A DNA stretch of 36,706 bases from Hyphomicrobiales bacterium (GCA_900468065.1 UBTA01000033.1:18828-55533); one strand, 5' to 3'; shown: positions 1-8,140, numbered from the stretch's first letter. Notes: generated by a model from the sequence alone, not told the origin. Translations and numbers: made by a program.

Positions 1-648
1 ATCTCGGTCGCCGTTCCCGTCGGCAAGGAAACCGCCGACCGGCTGATAGCCAAGTTGACCCCGATGGTCGAATCCTTGCGCATCGGTCCTTACACAGACG
101 AGAAGGCCGACATGGGCCCGGTCGTCACCAAGGAAGCCAAGGAACGTATTCTCGGCCTGATCAACAAGGGTGTCGAAGAAGGCGCAAACCTCGTCGTCGA
201 CGGCCGCGATTTCAAGCTTCAGGGCTACGAAAACGGCAACTTCGTCGGCGGCTGCCTGTTCGACAACGTCACGCCGGACATGGACATCTACAAGCAGGAG
301 ATCTTCGGCCCGGTTCTCTCTGTCGTGCGTGCCAAGACCTACGAGGAAGCCCTCGATCTGCCGATGGAGCACGAATATGGCAACGGCGTTGCGATCTATA
401 CCCGCGATGGAGATGCGGCCCGTGACTTCGCCAGCCGTATCAACATCGGCATGGTCGGGGTCAACGTGCCGATCCCGGTTCCGCTGGCCTATCACTCCTT
501 CGGCGGCTGGAAGTCCTCGTCCTTCGGCGATCTCAACCAGCACGGCACGGACTCGATCAAGTTCTGGACCCGTACCAAGACGATCACGAGCCGGTGGCCG
601 TCCGGCATCAAGGATGGTGCCGAGTTCTCCATCCCAACGATGAAGTAA
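1..648 (+). CDS. mmsA: Methylmalonate-semialdehyde dehydrogenase (CoA-acylating), C-terminal part
   Basis: This is the last 215 codons of an aldehyde dehydrogenase; the reading frame is open from the first base, so the N-terminus and the catalytic cysteine lie outside the window. The family oxidises methylmalonate semialdehyde (and malonate semialdehyde) to propionyl-CoA or acetyl-CoA in valine and inositol breakdown. The aldehyde dehydrogenase motif EIFGPV is present. The late stretch with VGVNVPIPVPLAYHSFGG and the ending FWTRTKTITSRWP are characteristic of the MmsA/IolA subfamily rather than of other aldehyde dehydrogenases. Full-length members have about 500 residues, so about 43% is present. 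A strong terminator follows 30 bases after the stop, so the gene ends its transcription unit. The subfamily call is from recognition of the sequence. Confidence 0.93.
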   Translation: MSVAVPVGKETADRLIAKLTPMVESLRIGPYTDEKADMGPVVTKEAKERILGLINKGVEEGANLVVDGRDFKLQGYENGNFVGGCLFDNVTPDMDIYKQEIFGPVLSVVRAKTYEEALDLPMEHEYGNGVAIYTRDGDAARDFASRINIGMVGVNVPIPVPLAYHSFGGWKSSSFGDLNQHGTDSIKFWTRTKTITSRWPSGIKDGAEFSIPTMK

Positions 649-677
649 CGTCGAGATATCGTCTATCTTCCCCGATT

Positions 678-703
678 GGGCCTCCGCATGGAGGCCCTTT
701 TTT
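678..703 (+). terminator. Rho-independent terminator after mmsA
   Basis: An 8-bp perfect stem (GGGCCTCC / GGAGGCCC) with a four-base loop is followed by six T residues. Confidence 0.9.
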
Positions 704-829
704 GTTGTGAACTCCCTGGTGCGGTTGACCTGCCGGGGTGACAGTTTAAGACTTGGCCCAAGCGGCCGAATATCGGGGGATAGTCGGCCGTTCTTGAATT
801 GCATCTGATGATACGCAAGAGGGGCGACG

Positions 830-1921
830 ATGAGCACAACCGACACGGCACCACTGCCGGCCGCATCGCAGGATTTTCACCGGCTGTCGTTTACCGGAAA
901 TGCGGCGGAATATTTCGGCATCTGGATCGTCAATATCCTTTTGACCATCATCACGCTCGGCATCTATTCGGCCTGGGCGAAGGTGCGCCGCAACCGGTAT
1001 TTCTACGGCAACACGGTGCTGCTTGGCCGCGCCTTCGAATATCACGCCAAGGGCAAGCAGATTTTCATCGGACGACTGATCGTTCTTGGATATCTTGTGG
1101 TCTACAATATCATCCTGGCGGTGCTGCCAGTTGCCGGCCTCGTCCTGGGCCTGGTCGTCCTGTGCTTCTTTCCCTGGCTGATCATGCGCGGCCTGCGCTT
1201 CAGCGCCCGCGTCACCAGTTATCGCAACGTCCGTTTTAACTTCGCCGGCAAGATGGGCGGTGCGTTCATCGCCTTCATGGCCGGTCCGGTTATGGCCGTG
1301 TTGTCGCTCGGTATCCTGGCGCCGCTCGCCAGCCGCTGGATGTACCGCTATCTCGGCAATAATCTGCGCTATGGCGGCCGGTCGTTTGCAACGGATCCAA
1401 AACTCGGGTCGATCTACCAGACCTGGTTCTTCTCGGCACTGATCATTGTCCTCGGCTTGCTGGTCATCGCTGTCGCAGCGCTTGCCAACCTGTCCCTGAT
1501 CGTCGCTTTGATCGATAACCCCAATGCACTGCCTCCCGAATTCCAGGCATCGATGGTCGTTCTTGGTATTGTCGCCTATCTGGCCGTACTTCTATCCTTC
1601 GGCGTTGCGGCGCTGTTCTACCGTGCCGGCATGCGCAACATCGCCTGGTCGGCGACCCGCTTCGACGGCAAGCATGAGCTTAAGAGCGATCTGTCGCGGT
1701 TTCGCTATGTCTGGATTGCCGTGTCGAATGTGATCATAACTGTTCTGACACTTGGCTTGATGCGCCCCTGGGCTGCTGTCCGCATGGCGCGCTACATCAA
1801 TGACCACACGGCCATCCGTTTCGACGGCGATGTCGGCGAAATCCTCGCAACGGCCGAGCAGGAAGGCTCTGCGGTCGGCGCTGAATTTATGGAGTTCGAG
1901 GGCTTCGACTTTGGTTTCTGA
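830..1921 (+). CDS. DUF898 (YjgN-type) polytopic membrane protein
   Basis: This 363-residue protein is an inner-membrane protein of the DUF898/YjgN family, whose biochemical role is unknown. The family shows as repeated units of hydrophobic helices followed by a conserved patch such as TLGIYSAWAKVRRNRYF (about residues 41-57) and a later TLGLMRPWAAVRMARYI. There are about six to eight hydrophobic segments, including ILLTIITLGIY, VLGYLVVYNIILAVLPVAGLVLGLVVL and a pair around residues 200-260. The start at 830 is preceded by a purine-rich AGAGGGGCGACG ribosome site. The 3' end overlaps the following M48 peptidase gene by 11 bases, so the two are probably translated together. DUF898 genes beside M48 peptidase genes are a recurring arrangement in Proteobacteria, which suggests a joint role in envelope maintenance (inference). 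Confidence 0.85.
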   Translation: MSTTDTAPLPAASQDFHRLSFTGNAAEYFGIWIVNILLTIITLGIYSAWAKVRRNRYFYGNTVLLGRAFEYHAKGKQIFIGRLIVLGYLVVYNIILAVLPVAGLVLGLVVLCFFPWLIMRGLRFSARVTSYRNVRFNFAGKMGGAFIAFMAGPVMAVLSLGILAPLASRWMYRYLGNNLRYGGRSFATDPKLGSIYQTWFFSALIIVLGLLVIAVAALANLSLIVALIDNPNALPPEFQASMVVLGIVAYLAVLLSFGVAALFYRAGMRNIAWSATRFDGKHELKSDLSRFRYVWIAVSNVIITVLTLGLMRPWAAVRMARYINDHTAIRFDGDVGEILATAEQEGSAVGAEFMEFEGFDFGF

Positions 1922-2978
1922 TGAAAAGCTGGTCTGCCGGGGTGATTGGCATCCGCGCGATTCCAGCCGCTCGGTCCCGTGCCGCCTGGTTGAGCGGAGC
2001 GGGCAGATCCGGGCTGTTGCGGAAGACGGTACTGAACTCGCGTCCGCGGTCTTTTCAACTCTCGATATCTCTACACGGGTCGGCTCGATCCCGCGCCGTG
2101 TCGAGTTTGCCGACGGCTCGCTGTTTGAGACCACCGACAATGCTGCGATCGACAATCTGCAGCTGACGAACGGACGCAAACGGACAGGGTTCGTTCACGG
2201 CCTTGAGCGATTTCATCCGCGGCTTCTGGTCTTTGTCGTCGCGGTGTTCCTGCTGTCCGGCCTTGTCTACCGGTATGCTCTGCCGGTGCTGGTGGAAGTC
2301 GCGGTCGCCGTGACGCCACCGGTCGTGCCGCGCCTGATGTCGATCAGCACGCTGGAAACGCTGGATCGCACCGTTCTCAGCGAAACGAAGCTGGACGACG
2401 CGAAGCGGCGGGCAATTTCGGACGGTTTTGCCCGTATCGCCATAAATTCCACCCGTGGTCCGGCTGCCTATACGCTGAACTTCCGCGAGGGCGGGGCGAT
2501 CGGTCCGAATGCGTTCGCGCTGCCGGATGGCACGCTGATCGTCACCGATGAACTGGTCGGCCTTGCGGATGGCGATACCGAAATGCTCATTGGTGTTTTG
2601 GCGCATGAAATTGGCCATGTCGAATTGGAGCACAGCCTGCGCCAAATTTACCGGGCTGCGGGCATGGCTGGCCTGATCATGCTGATTGCCGGCGATGTCG
2701 GTGACAGCGCCGAGGATCTGCTTGTCCAGGGGAGTGGTCTTCTTGCGCTCTCCTATTCCAGAGATGCGGAAGCGGCTGCCGACCGGCACTCGGTCGAACT
2801 GATGCAAGAGGCCGGCTACGATCCCGCCGCCATTGCGCGCTTCTTCGAGATCATCGAAAAGAAACTCGGCGATAAATCCGGGACGAATATCCTGTCGACC
2901 CATCCGGGGACACCGGAACGCAAGCAGGCGATTCGCGATTACGAGGCTGAACTGCGCCAGAAAGCCAGCCCAAACTAA
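1911..2978 (+). CDS. M48-family membrane-anchored zinc metalloprotease
   Basis: This is a zinc-dependent peptidase of family M48, related to BepA/HtpX-type proteases of envelope quality control. The catalytic motif HEIGH is at about residues 232-236 (zinc ligands His232 and His236). The third zinc-ligand region fits SRDAEAAADRHSVELM, and the family box NAFALPDG precedes the motif. The first 100 residues form a small soluble domain of the kind often fused to M48 in alphaproteobacteria, followed by one membrane segment at about residues 107-127. No ATG lies at a suitable place. I chose TTG at 1911 because GAGGG at 1897-1901 gives a good ribosome site and the residues after it fit the N-terminal domain. 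That start overlaps the DUF898 stop by 11 bases. The 355-residue length is normal. Confidence 0.85.
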   Translation: MVSDEKLVCRGDWHPRDSSRSVPCRLVERSGQIRAVAEDGTELASAVFSTLDISTRVGSIPRRVEFADGSLFETTDNAAIDNLQLTNGRKRTGFVHGLERFHPRLLVFVVAVFLLSGLVYRYALPVLVEVAVAVTPPVVPRLMSISTLETLDRTVLSETKLDDAKRRAISDGFARIAINSTRGPAAYTLNFREGGAIGPNAFALPDGTLIVTDELVGLADGDTEMLIGVLAHEIGHVELEHSLRQIYRAAGMAGLIMLIAGDVGDSAEDLLVQGSGLLALSYSRDAEAAADRHSVELMQEAGYDPAAIARFFEIIEKKLGDKSGTNILSTHPGTPERKQAIRDYEAELRQKASPN

Positions 2979-3060
2979 GCGAATTGTCCCGCGCGCTGCG
3001 TTAACATGACTTGCAACGTCAACTTTATCCCGTTTGGAGGGTGGACAGCGCGCCAGAAGC

Positions 3061-3072
3061 TGATCATGATCA
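3061..3072. repeat. Perfect 12-bp palindrome upstream of rirA
   Basis: TGATCATGATCA reads the same on both strands and lies 22 bases upstream of the ICE-like operator. It may be a second regulator site or chance; it does not fit the TGA-N9-TCA iron-responsive operator of RirA. Confidence 0.35.
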
Positions 3073-3093
3073 CTTCGGCACGATTTTCTGCTT

Positions 3094-3110
3094 TTTGGAA
3101 TTGTTCCAAA
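3094..3110 (+). promoter_or_regulatory. Candidate Irr-binding iron control element (ICE) before rirA
   Basis: TTTGGAATTGTTCCAAA is a perfect inverted repeat with 7-bp arms and a 3-bp centre. It matches the rhizobial ICE pattern TTTAGAA-N3-TTCTAAA except for the symmetrical A/T to G/C change. It overlaps the -35 hexamer of the predicted rirA promoter, a position suited to repression by Irr. In Agrobacterium, Irr is known to repress rirA when iron is low. Confidence 0.6.
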
Positions 3111-3129
3111 CTATCATCGGCCTTATATA
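3101..3129 (+). promoter_or_regulatory. Probable housekeeping promoter of rirA
   Basis: TTGTTC (3101-3106) and TATATA (3124-3129) are spaced by 17 bases. The -35 box lies inside the ICE-like dyad. Confidence 0.5.
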
Positions 3130-3248
3130 AAGCAGGAGATTGCGACACTACCGGTAGAATCGCCGGAGGTCACATGTTCTTGAGTGTCGCCGGAGGCTCG
3201 CGTGTTCATCAGAACCGGGGCACCGAAATTCGAAGCCTGGAGTAGATA

Positions 3249-3713
3249 ATGCGCCTGACGAAGCAAACGAACTACGCAGTCCGCATGCTCATGTATTGCG
3301 CTGCCAATGACGGCCACCTCAGCCGCATCCCGGAAATTGCCAAGGCCTATGGAGTGTCGGAACTCTTCCTTTTCAAGATCCTGCAGCCGCTCAACAAGGC
3401 CGGTCTCGTTGAGACTGTGCGCGGCCGCAACGGTGGTGTGCGCCTGCCCAAGCCGGCCGCTGACATCAGTCTCTTCGATATCGTCACGGTCACCGAAGAC
3501 AGTTTCGCCATGGCGGAATGTTTCGAGGCTGGCGAGATCGACTGCCCGCTCGTCGACAGCTGTGGTCTGAACGCAGCCTTGCGCAAAGCGCTCAATGCGT
3601 TTTTCGAAGTGCTGCAGCAATATTCGATCGACGACCTGGTCAAGGCCCGGCCGCAGATCAATTTCCTGCTCGGCCTCGACCAGTTGACCCATCCGAAAAC
3701 AGCGGCGGCCTGA
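3249..3713 (+). CDS. rirA: RirA, Rrf2-family iron-sulfur iron-responsive regulator
   Basis: This 154-residue protein is the rhizobial iron regulator RirA. It represses iron-uptake genes when its iron-sulfur cluster is intact. The Rrf2 winged-helix domain starts at MRLTKQTNYAVRMLMYCA, and the recognition region around residues 26-66 contains VSELFLFKILQPL and VRGRNGGVRL. The three cluster-ligand cysteines are Cys91, Cys99 and Cys105 (CFEAGEIDCPLVDSC), with the spacing of the IscR/NsrR/RirA group. The sequence is close to RirA of Rhizobium leguminosarum as I recall it, so the symbol is given with confidence. The gene stands alone, with its own promoter carrying an Irr-type operator upstream and a terminator just after it, which suggests control by iron through Irr. 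Confidence 0.95.
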   Translation: MRLTKQTNYAVRMLMYCAANDGHLSRIPEIAKAYGVSELFLFKILQPLNKAGLVETVRGRNGGVRLPKPAADISLFDIVTVTEDSFAMAECFEAGEIDCPLVDSCGLNAALRKALNAFFEVLQQYSIDDLVKARPQINFLLGLDQLTHPKTAAA

Positions 3714-3733
3714 TGCCGCTTCAATAAACAGGA

Positions 3734-3757
3734 AGCCCGGCTCGCCCGGGCTTTTTG
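3734..3757 (+). terminator. Terminator after rirA
   Basis: A 7-bp stem (AGCCCGG / CCGGGCT) with a five-base loop is followed by a T-rich run. It separates rirA from the convergent receiver gene. Confidence 0.88.
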
Positions 3758-3761
3758 TTGT

Positions 3762-4151
3762 CTATGACTTGGTCACATATTCCCGAAGGATGAATTCGAT
3801 CGCCGTCGGATCGAGTTCCGCCTTGTCGATGCGGAAATCGGCGCCATACTCCTCGAATTTCTGGAAATAGGGGTCGGCGAGCGACGAAGAGATCACCCCG
3901 ATCGGGCCGATGAAACCGTGCTGGCGCATGGCAGGGACGGTTTCGCGAAAATCGCATTGCGGCTGCAGGCGGTTATCCATCAGCACCATTGCGACCGGCG
4001 TTCCGGATTTGATGAAATCGAGTGCGGCGTCGATCGTTTCGCAATAATGCAGATGGATCTCGATACTCGATACCTTTTTCATCAAACCACGCATGATCAG
4101 GTTTTCGGCCGGATCGTCGTCAACAAGGAGGATGTGGACCGGGTGTGTCAT
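3762..4151 (-). CDS. Single-domain response regulator (CheY-like receiver)
   Basis: This 129-residue protein is a lone receiver domain with no output domain. The acidic pocket is at Asp11-Asp13 (LLVDDDP), the phospho-accepting aspartate is at about residue 59 (VLMDNRL), a serine pair (VISSS) occupies the switch Ser/Thr position, and the conserved lysine lies in RIDKAEL. It therefore has the residues needed for phosphotransfer. It probably relays a signal by protein contact or acts as a phosphate sink. Its partner kinase is not evident. The LuxR-type gene just upstream on the same strand (69 bases away) may be co-transcribed with it. Confidence 0.85.
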   Translation of the reverse strand: MTHPVHILLVDDDPAENLIMRGLMKKVSSIEIHLHYCETIDAALDFIKSGTPVAMVLMDNRLQPQCDFRETVPAMRQHGFIGPIGVISSSLADPYFQKFEEYGADFRIDKAELDPTAIEFILREYVTKS

Positions 4152-4220
4152 CTGGCAATTTCGCTTGGTGAATAGCTGACAATAAGACTTGTGATATGCC
4201 GTTTGTGATGCGCTGCCGCA

Positions 4221-4931
4221 TCATTGTATGATCTGTTCCCGAATAGCCTTGGCCACCATCTGGGTTCTGTTGACGACGTCGAGTTTCTTCAGGATTGTCG
4301 CGGTGTGCGAATTGACGGTGTGTTCGGAGACCGAAACGATCAGGGCGATCTCACTTGCTGTCTTACCGTGGGAGATCCAGCGCAATATCTCTCTCTCCCG
4401 TGGTGTCAGACCGAGGCCCGCTTTGTTCGACAGGACGAGGCGGTAGAAATAGTCGAAGGCGCAAATGGCATCGTAGCAAAGCGCGAAATGGGCTTGCTGC
4501 TCCATCATCTCGCCGTCGCCGAGGAACAGGACAGCGTAGCGCGCGCCGTTCATGCCGGTCACCGGAACGCACATCAAGATGTCGAAGCCGAGTTGCCCGA
4601 GAAGATTGCCGCCATTGCCCAGATGCAGGTCATCGGATTTCCAAACCGACGGTATGGAAGACGTATGCAGGCTTTTGAAGACGATCGAATCGCCGAAGCG
4701 GTGGCGCTTGTCATATTCCTCGGCAAGCCCGGAGGGCAGATCGTGCAAGGCCAGCCGGTTTGTCAGCGTGCAGGCGTCGCCCTCGTTGCCAAGCTGTAGA
4801 ATGCCGAAATGGTCGAAGCCGTAGCGAAGCGTCATCGTGTGGAATATACGAAAGAAATCGACCCGATTGAGAGCTTTCTCCAAATCGCTGTCAAAATAGT
4901 ATTGCCGGTGGTTTTTCTGATAGTTTGCCAC
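4221..4931 (-). CDS. LuxR-family regulator with autoinducer-binding domain
   Basis: This 236-residue transcription factor has an N-terminal autoinducer-binding-type domain (about residues 20-165) and a C-terminal GerE/LuxR helix-turn-helix (about 173-232) starting at LTPREREIL and including SVSEHTVNSHTATILKKL. Of the residues that hold acyl-homoserine lactones in TraR/LuxR, a Tyr, an Asp (in FGDSIV) and a Trp (SVWKS) are visible. The usual Trp before the Tyr and the Pro after the Asp are replaced. It could therefore be an orphan receptor with altered ligand use. No LuxI-type synthase is present in the window. A 20-bp dyad 45 bases upstream of its start may be its binding site. I cannot assign a symbol; VisR/ExpR-type proteins are of similar size. 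Confidence 0.8.
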   Translation of the reverse strand: MANYQKNHRQYYFDSDLEKALNRVDFFRIFHTMTLRYGFDHFGILQLGNEGDACTLTNRLALHDLPSGLAEEYDKRHRFGDSIVFKSLHTSSIPSVWKSDDLHLGNGGNLLGQLGFDILMCVPVTGMNGARYAVLFLGDGEMMEQQAHFALCYDAICAFDYFYRLVLSNKAGLGLTPREREILRWISHGKTASEIALIVSVSEHTVNSHTATILKKLDVVNRTQMVAKAIREQIIQ

Positions 4932-4975
4932 GACGCGGCCGTCCCCAAGTGTTCCGCAGACACCAGTTTAACGCG

Positions 4976-4995
4976 CAGTTCACTATAAGCAACTG
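4976..4995 (-). promoter_or_regulatory. Lux-box-like 20-bp dyad upstream of the LuxR gene
   Basis: Arms CAGTT and AACTG are separated by 10 bases (CACTATAAGC), giving a 20-bp site with the size and centre style of lux boxes. It ends 45 bases upstream of the luxR-type start, so autoregulation is plausible but unproven. Confidence 0.35.
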
Positions 4996-5297
4996 GCATC
5001 TCAATCGAAAAGGGGAGTTATCGGCAGTTTTAAACCGTTCGGTTCATGCCGGTAAGGTTGCAACGAGAGGGAGGACCGTGTGTAGTTGCCTTCGTCTATC
5101 CCCGCCTGGCAGACAAAGGCTGGACAGTCCTCCCCGCCCCGCAGGGTGTTTATGGCATGTGAGCTGCCCTGGCGCTATCAGTGCAATTTGGGATTGACTT
5201 TAACGGTAAAACGAAAGTGATTCGGACGGCGATGCTGGTGGCGATAAGAAAGTCGTGTATAGCCTCCGGCCTTGTCGCATCTGGGAGAATTTTCCAA

Positions 5298-5326
5298 TTG
5301 GACAAATTTTTCGGGTCGCTTATTGC
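5298..5326 (+). promoter_or_regulatory. Possible promoter of the dpp operon
   Basis: TTGGAC (5298-5303) and TATTGC (5321-5326) are spaced by 17 bases and lie about 100 bases before the dppA start codon. Confidence 0.4.
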
Positions 5327-5425
5327 ATTGCCCGATCAAATGTCGTTCCATCCGGCCTTGACCGGAAACAACGGCTTCTGCGTCAGAAAAATACGAGAAC
5401 AAGAACAAAGCTGGGAAGCAAACTC

Positions 5426-7021
5426 ATGAAAAAGCTCTCTACTCTCCTTGCAGCAACCGCAATTGCCACTTTGATGGCCGGTTCTGCATGGTCGAAGACC
5501 TTCGTCTACTGCTCGGAAGCGTCGCCGGAAGGCTTCGACCCTGGTCTGTACACGGGCGGTCAGACCTTCGACGCGGCTGCGCACACGGTCTACAACCGGC
5601 TGGTGGAATTCAAGCGCGGCACGACTGAAATCGAGCCTGCGCTGGCCGAAAGCTGGGAAATTTCCGCTGATGGCAAGGAATATACCTTCAAGTTGCGTCC
5701 GGGCGTAAAGTTCCAGACGACCGAATACTTCACGCCGACGCGCGAACTGAACGCCGATGACGTGATCTTCTCCTTCGAGCGCCAGTACAAGGCCGACAAT
5801 GCCTGGAACAAATATGTTCCGGGTGCGTCCTGGGAATATTTCTCCGGCATGGGCCTGCCGGATCTGCTGGAAAAGGTTGAAAAGGTTGACGACCTGACGG
5901 TCAAGATCGTGCTGAAGCGCCCGGAAGCGCCGTTGCTGGCCAACCTCGGCATGCCCTTCATCTCGATCCTGTCGAAGGAATATGCCGACAAGCTGCAGGC
6001 TGACGGCAAAATGGAACTGATGAACCAGCAGCCACTCGGCACCGGTCCGTTCACGTTCGTCGCCTACCAGCCGGATGCTGCCATCCGCTACAAGGCCAAC
6101 CCTGATTATTGGGGTGGCAAGCAAAAGATCGATGACCTGGTGTTCGCGATCACCACAGATGCTGCAGTACGCGCGCAGAAGCTGAAGGCCGGCGAATGCC
6201 AGCTGATGTCCTATCCGAACGCCGCTGACGTCGCTGAACTCAAGGCCGATCCGAACCTCAACATCTCCGAGCAGGCCGGCCTCAACGTTTCCTACCTCGC
6301 CTACAACACGCTCGTTCCGCCGTTCGACAAGGTTGAAGTCCGCAAAGCCCTCAACATGGCGGTCAACAAGCAGGCCATCGTCGATGCCGTGTTCCAGGGT
6401 GCCGCAACGGTTGCCAAGAACCCGATCCCGCCGACAATGTGGTCCTATAACGACAAGGTCGAAGACGACAAGTACGACCCGGAAGTCGCCAAGAAGATGC
6501 TTGAAGACGCTGGCGTCAAGGATCTTAAGATGAAGATCTGGGCAATGCCGGTTGCACGTCCGTACATGCTGAACGCCCGCCGTGCAGCTGAACTGATGCA
6601 GTCCGACCTTGCCAAGATCGGCGTTACCGCCGAAATCGTCTCCTACGAATGGGCCGAGTACCTGAAGCTCTCGTCTGCCAAGGACCGCGACGGTGCGGCC
6701 ATCCTCGGCTGGACCGGCGACAATGGCGATCCGGACAACTTCCTTGACACCCTGCTCGGCTGCGACGCTGTCGGCGGCAACAACCGTGCGCAGTGGTGCA
6801 ACAAGGAGTTCGACGACCTGGTAACGAAGGCGAAGGAAACCTCCGACGTTGCCGAGCGCACGAAGCTGTATGAGGAAGCACAGATCGTCTTCAAGAAGGA
6901 AGCGCCCTGGAACACGCTCGACCACTCGCTCGCCGTCGTTCCGATGAGCAAGAAGGTCTCGGGCTTCGTCCAGTCTCCGCTCGGTGACTTCGTCTTCGAA
7001 GGCGTTGACATCGCCGAATAA
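5426..7021 (+). CDS. dppA: Dipeptide/oligopeptide ABC transporter, periplasmic binding protein
   Basis: This 531-residue protein is the solute-binding component (SBP family 5) of a peptide importer. It has a signal peptide of about 23 residues (MKKLSTLLAATAIATLMAGSAWS). The mature protein begins with KTFVYCSEASPEGFDP, typical of DppA. Family features include the PLGTGPF box and the long C-terminal lobe with WTGDNGDPDNFL. The frame is open further upstream, but ATG 5426 is the start because it begins the signal peptide. It is the first gene of a dppABCDF operon; a hairpin in the 105-base gap to dppB may stabilise or partly terminate its mRNA, which would make the binding protein more abundant than the membrane parts. 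Close paralogues in rhizobia also carry haem precursors or other small molecules, so the exact substrate is not certain. Confidence 0.92.
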   Translation: MKKLSTLLAATAIATLMAGSAWSKTFVYCSEASPEGFDPGLYTGGQTFDAAAHTVYNRLVEFKRGTTEIEPALAESWEISADGKEYTFKLRPGVKFQTTEYFTPTRELNADDVIFSFERQYKADNAWNKYVPGASWEYFSGMGLPDLLEKVEKVDDLTVKIVLKRPEAPLLANLGMPFISILSKEYADKLQADGKMELMNQQPLGTGPFTFVAYQPDAAIRYKANPDYWGGKQKIDDLVFAITTDAAVRAQKLKAGECQLMSYPNAADVAELKADPNLNISEQAGLNVSYLAYNTLVPPFDKVEVRKALNMAVNKQAIVDAVFQGAATVAKNPIPPTMWSYNDKVEDDKYDPEVAKKMLEDAGVKDLKMKIWAMPVARPYMLNARRAAELMQSDLAKIGVTAEIVSYEWAEYLKLSSAKDRDGAAILGWTGDNGDPDNFLDTLLGCDAVGGNNRAQWCNKEFDDLVTKAKETSDVAERTKLYEEAQIVFKKEAPWNTLDHSLAVVPMSKKVSGFVQSPLGDFVFEGVDIAE

Positions 7022-7042
7022 GATCGGCTGAGATAAAGAAAG

Positions 7043-7062
7043 GCACGCCGCAAAGAGCGTGC
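7043..7062 (+). other. Hairpin in the dppA-dppB gap
   Basis: GCACGC (7043-7048) and GCGTGC (7057-7062) form a 6-bp perfect stem with an 8-base loop and no T-run. Such structures after binding-protein genes commonly protect the upstream message from 3' decay. Confidence 0.5.
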
Positions 7063-7126
7063 AATGGCCGGCGGCTCGAAGACATTCGGGCCGTCGGTTT
7101 TTCAAAGAAAGAAGGGATTGGCTCCC

Positions 7127-8131
7127 ATGTTGCGCTTTATCTTCGGACGTCTTGCCGTCCTGATACCCACGTTCCTCGGGGTATCGCTGATCGCGTTCTC
7201 CTTCATTCGACTTCTGCCGGGCGATCCGGTCATGTTGATGTCGGGTGAGCGCGTCATGGCGCCGGAACGGCACACCGAACTCATGCACCAGCTCGGTCTC
7301 GACCGGCCGATGTATGTTCAGTATTTCGATTATCTTGGCGGTCTCGTGACGGGCGATTTCGGTTCGTCCATCGTCACCAAGCGGCCGGTTCTCGATGATT
7401 TCATGAACCTCTTCCCGGCAACGCTGGAACTGTCGCTGTGCGCCATCATCGTTGCGGTGCTGCTCGGCATTCCGGCCGGTGTGATCGCCGCGGTGAAGCG
7501 GGGTACCTGGCTCGACCAGTCGCTCATGGGTGTCGCCCTCGTCGGCTATTCGATGCCGATCTTCTGGTGGGGCTTGTTGCTCATCATCTTCTTCTCCGGC
7601 TATCTCGGCTGGACGCCGGTCTCGGGGCGCATCTCGATGATGTACTTCTTCCCGCAGGTCACCGGCTTCATGCTGATCGACAGTCTGATCTCGGGGCAGG
7701 CGGGCGCCTTCAAATCGGCGGTCAGCTACCTGATCCTGCCAACTGTCGTGCTGGCGACCATCCCGCTCGCGGTCATCGCCCGCCAGACACGCTCGGCGAT
7801 GCTCGAAGTGCTCGGCGAGGATTATGTCCGCACCGCCCGCTCCAAGGGTCTGTCGCCGTTCCGGGTCATCGGTGTGCACGCGTTGCGCAATGCGCTGATC
7901 CCGGTCATCACCACCATCGGCCTGCAGGTTGGTGTGTTGCTTGCCGGCGCGATCCTGACGGAAACGATCTTCTCCTGGCCGGGCATCGGCAAATGGATGG
8001 TCGATTCCGTGTTCAAGCGTGACTATCAGGTCGTGCAGGGCGGGCTGATGCTGATCGCCGCCATGATCATGATCATCAACCTCATCGTTGATGTGCTTTA
8101 CGGCTTCATCAACCCGCGTATCCGGCATTAG
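7127..8131 (+). CDS. dppB: Peptide ABC transporter permease
   Basis: This 334-residue integral membrane protein is the first permease of the peptide importer. It opens with MLRFIFGRLAVLIPTFLGVS, the typical DppB first helix, followed by FIRLLPGDPV, and has about six membrane helices. The cytoplasmic EAA loop that contacts the ATPases lies around VLGEDYVRTARSKGLSPFRVIGVHALRNALIPV. I chose ATG 7127 over an in-frame start at 7064 because AGAAAGAAGGGA just upstream is a good ribosome site and the family begins here. Ten bases separate its stop codon from the dppC start. Confidence 0.93.
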   Translation: MLRFIFGRLAVLIPTFLGVSLIAFSFIRLLPGDPVMLMSGERVMAPERHTELMHQLGLDRPMYVQYFDYLGGLVTGDFGSSIVTKRPVLDDFMNLFPATLELSLCAIIVAVLLGIPAGVIAAVKRGTWLDQSLMGVALVGYSMPIFWWGLLLIIFFSGYLGWTPVSGRISMMYFFPQVTGFMLIDSLISGQAGAFKSAVSYLILPTVVLATIPLAVIARQTRSAMLEVLGEDYVRTARSKGLSPFRVIGVHALRNALIPVITTIGLQVGVLLAGAILTETIFSWPGIGKWMVDSVFKRDYQVVQGGLMLIAAMIMIINLIVDVLYGFINPRIRH

Positions 8132-8140
8132 GAGGGTCTG

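Larger units (their letters stand above)
4932..5425. other. Intergenic region between LuxR-type gene and dppA
   Basis: This 494-base divergent spacer has no convincing gene. It holds the lux-box-like dyad at 4976-4995 and, near the dppA side, the promoter candidate at 5298-5326. Open frames in it lack ribosome sites and recognisable sequence. The long leader could hold further regulation, but I see no clear riboswitch or attenuator. Confidence 0.6.

Noticed and set aside
4925-5197. A 90-residue plus-strand open frame between the LuxR gene and dppA
   Set aside because: It overlaps the LuxR start and the dyad, with Arg/Pro-rich composition typical of chance frames.
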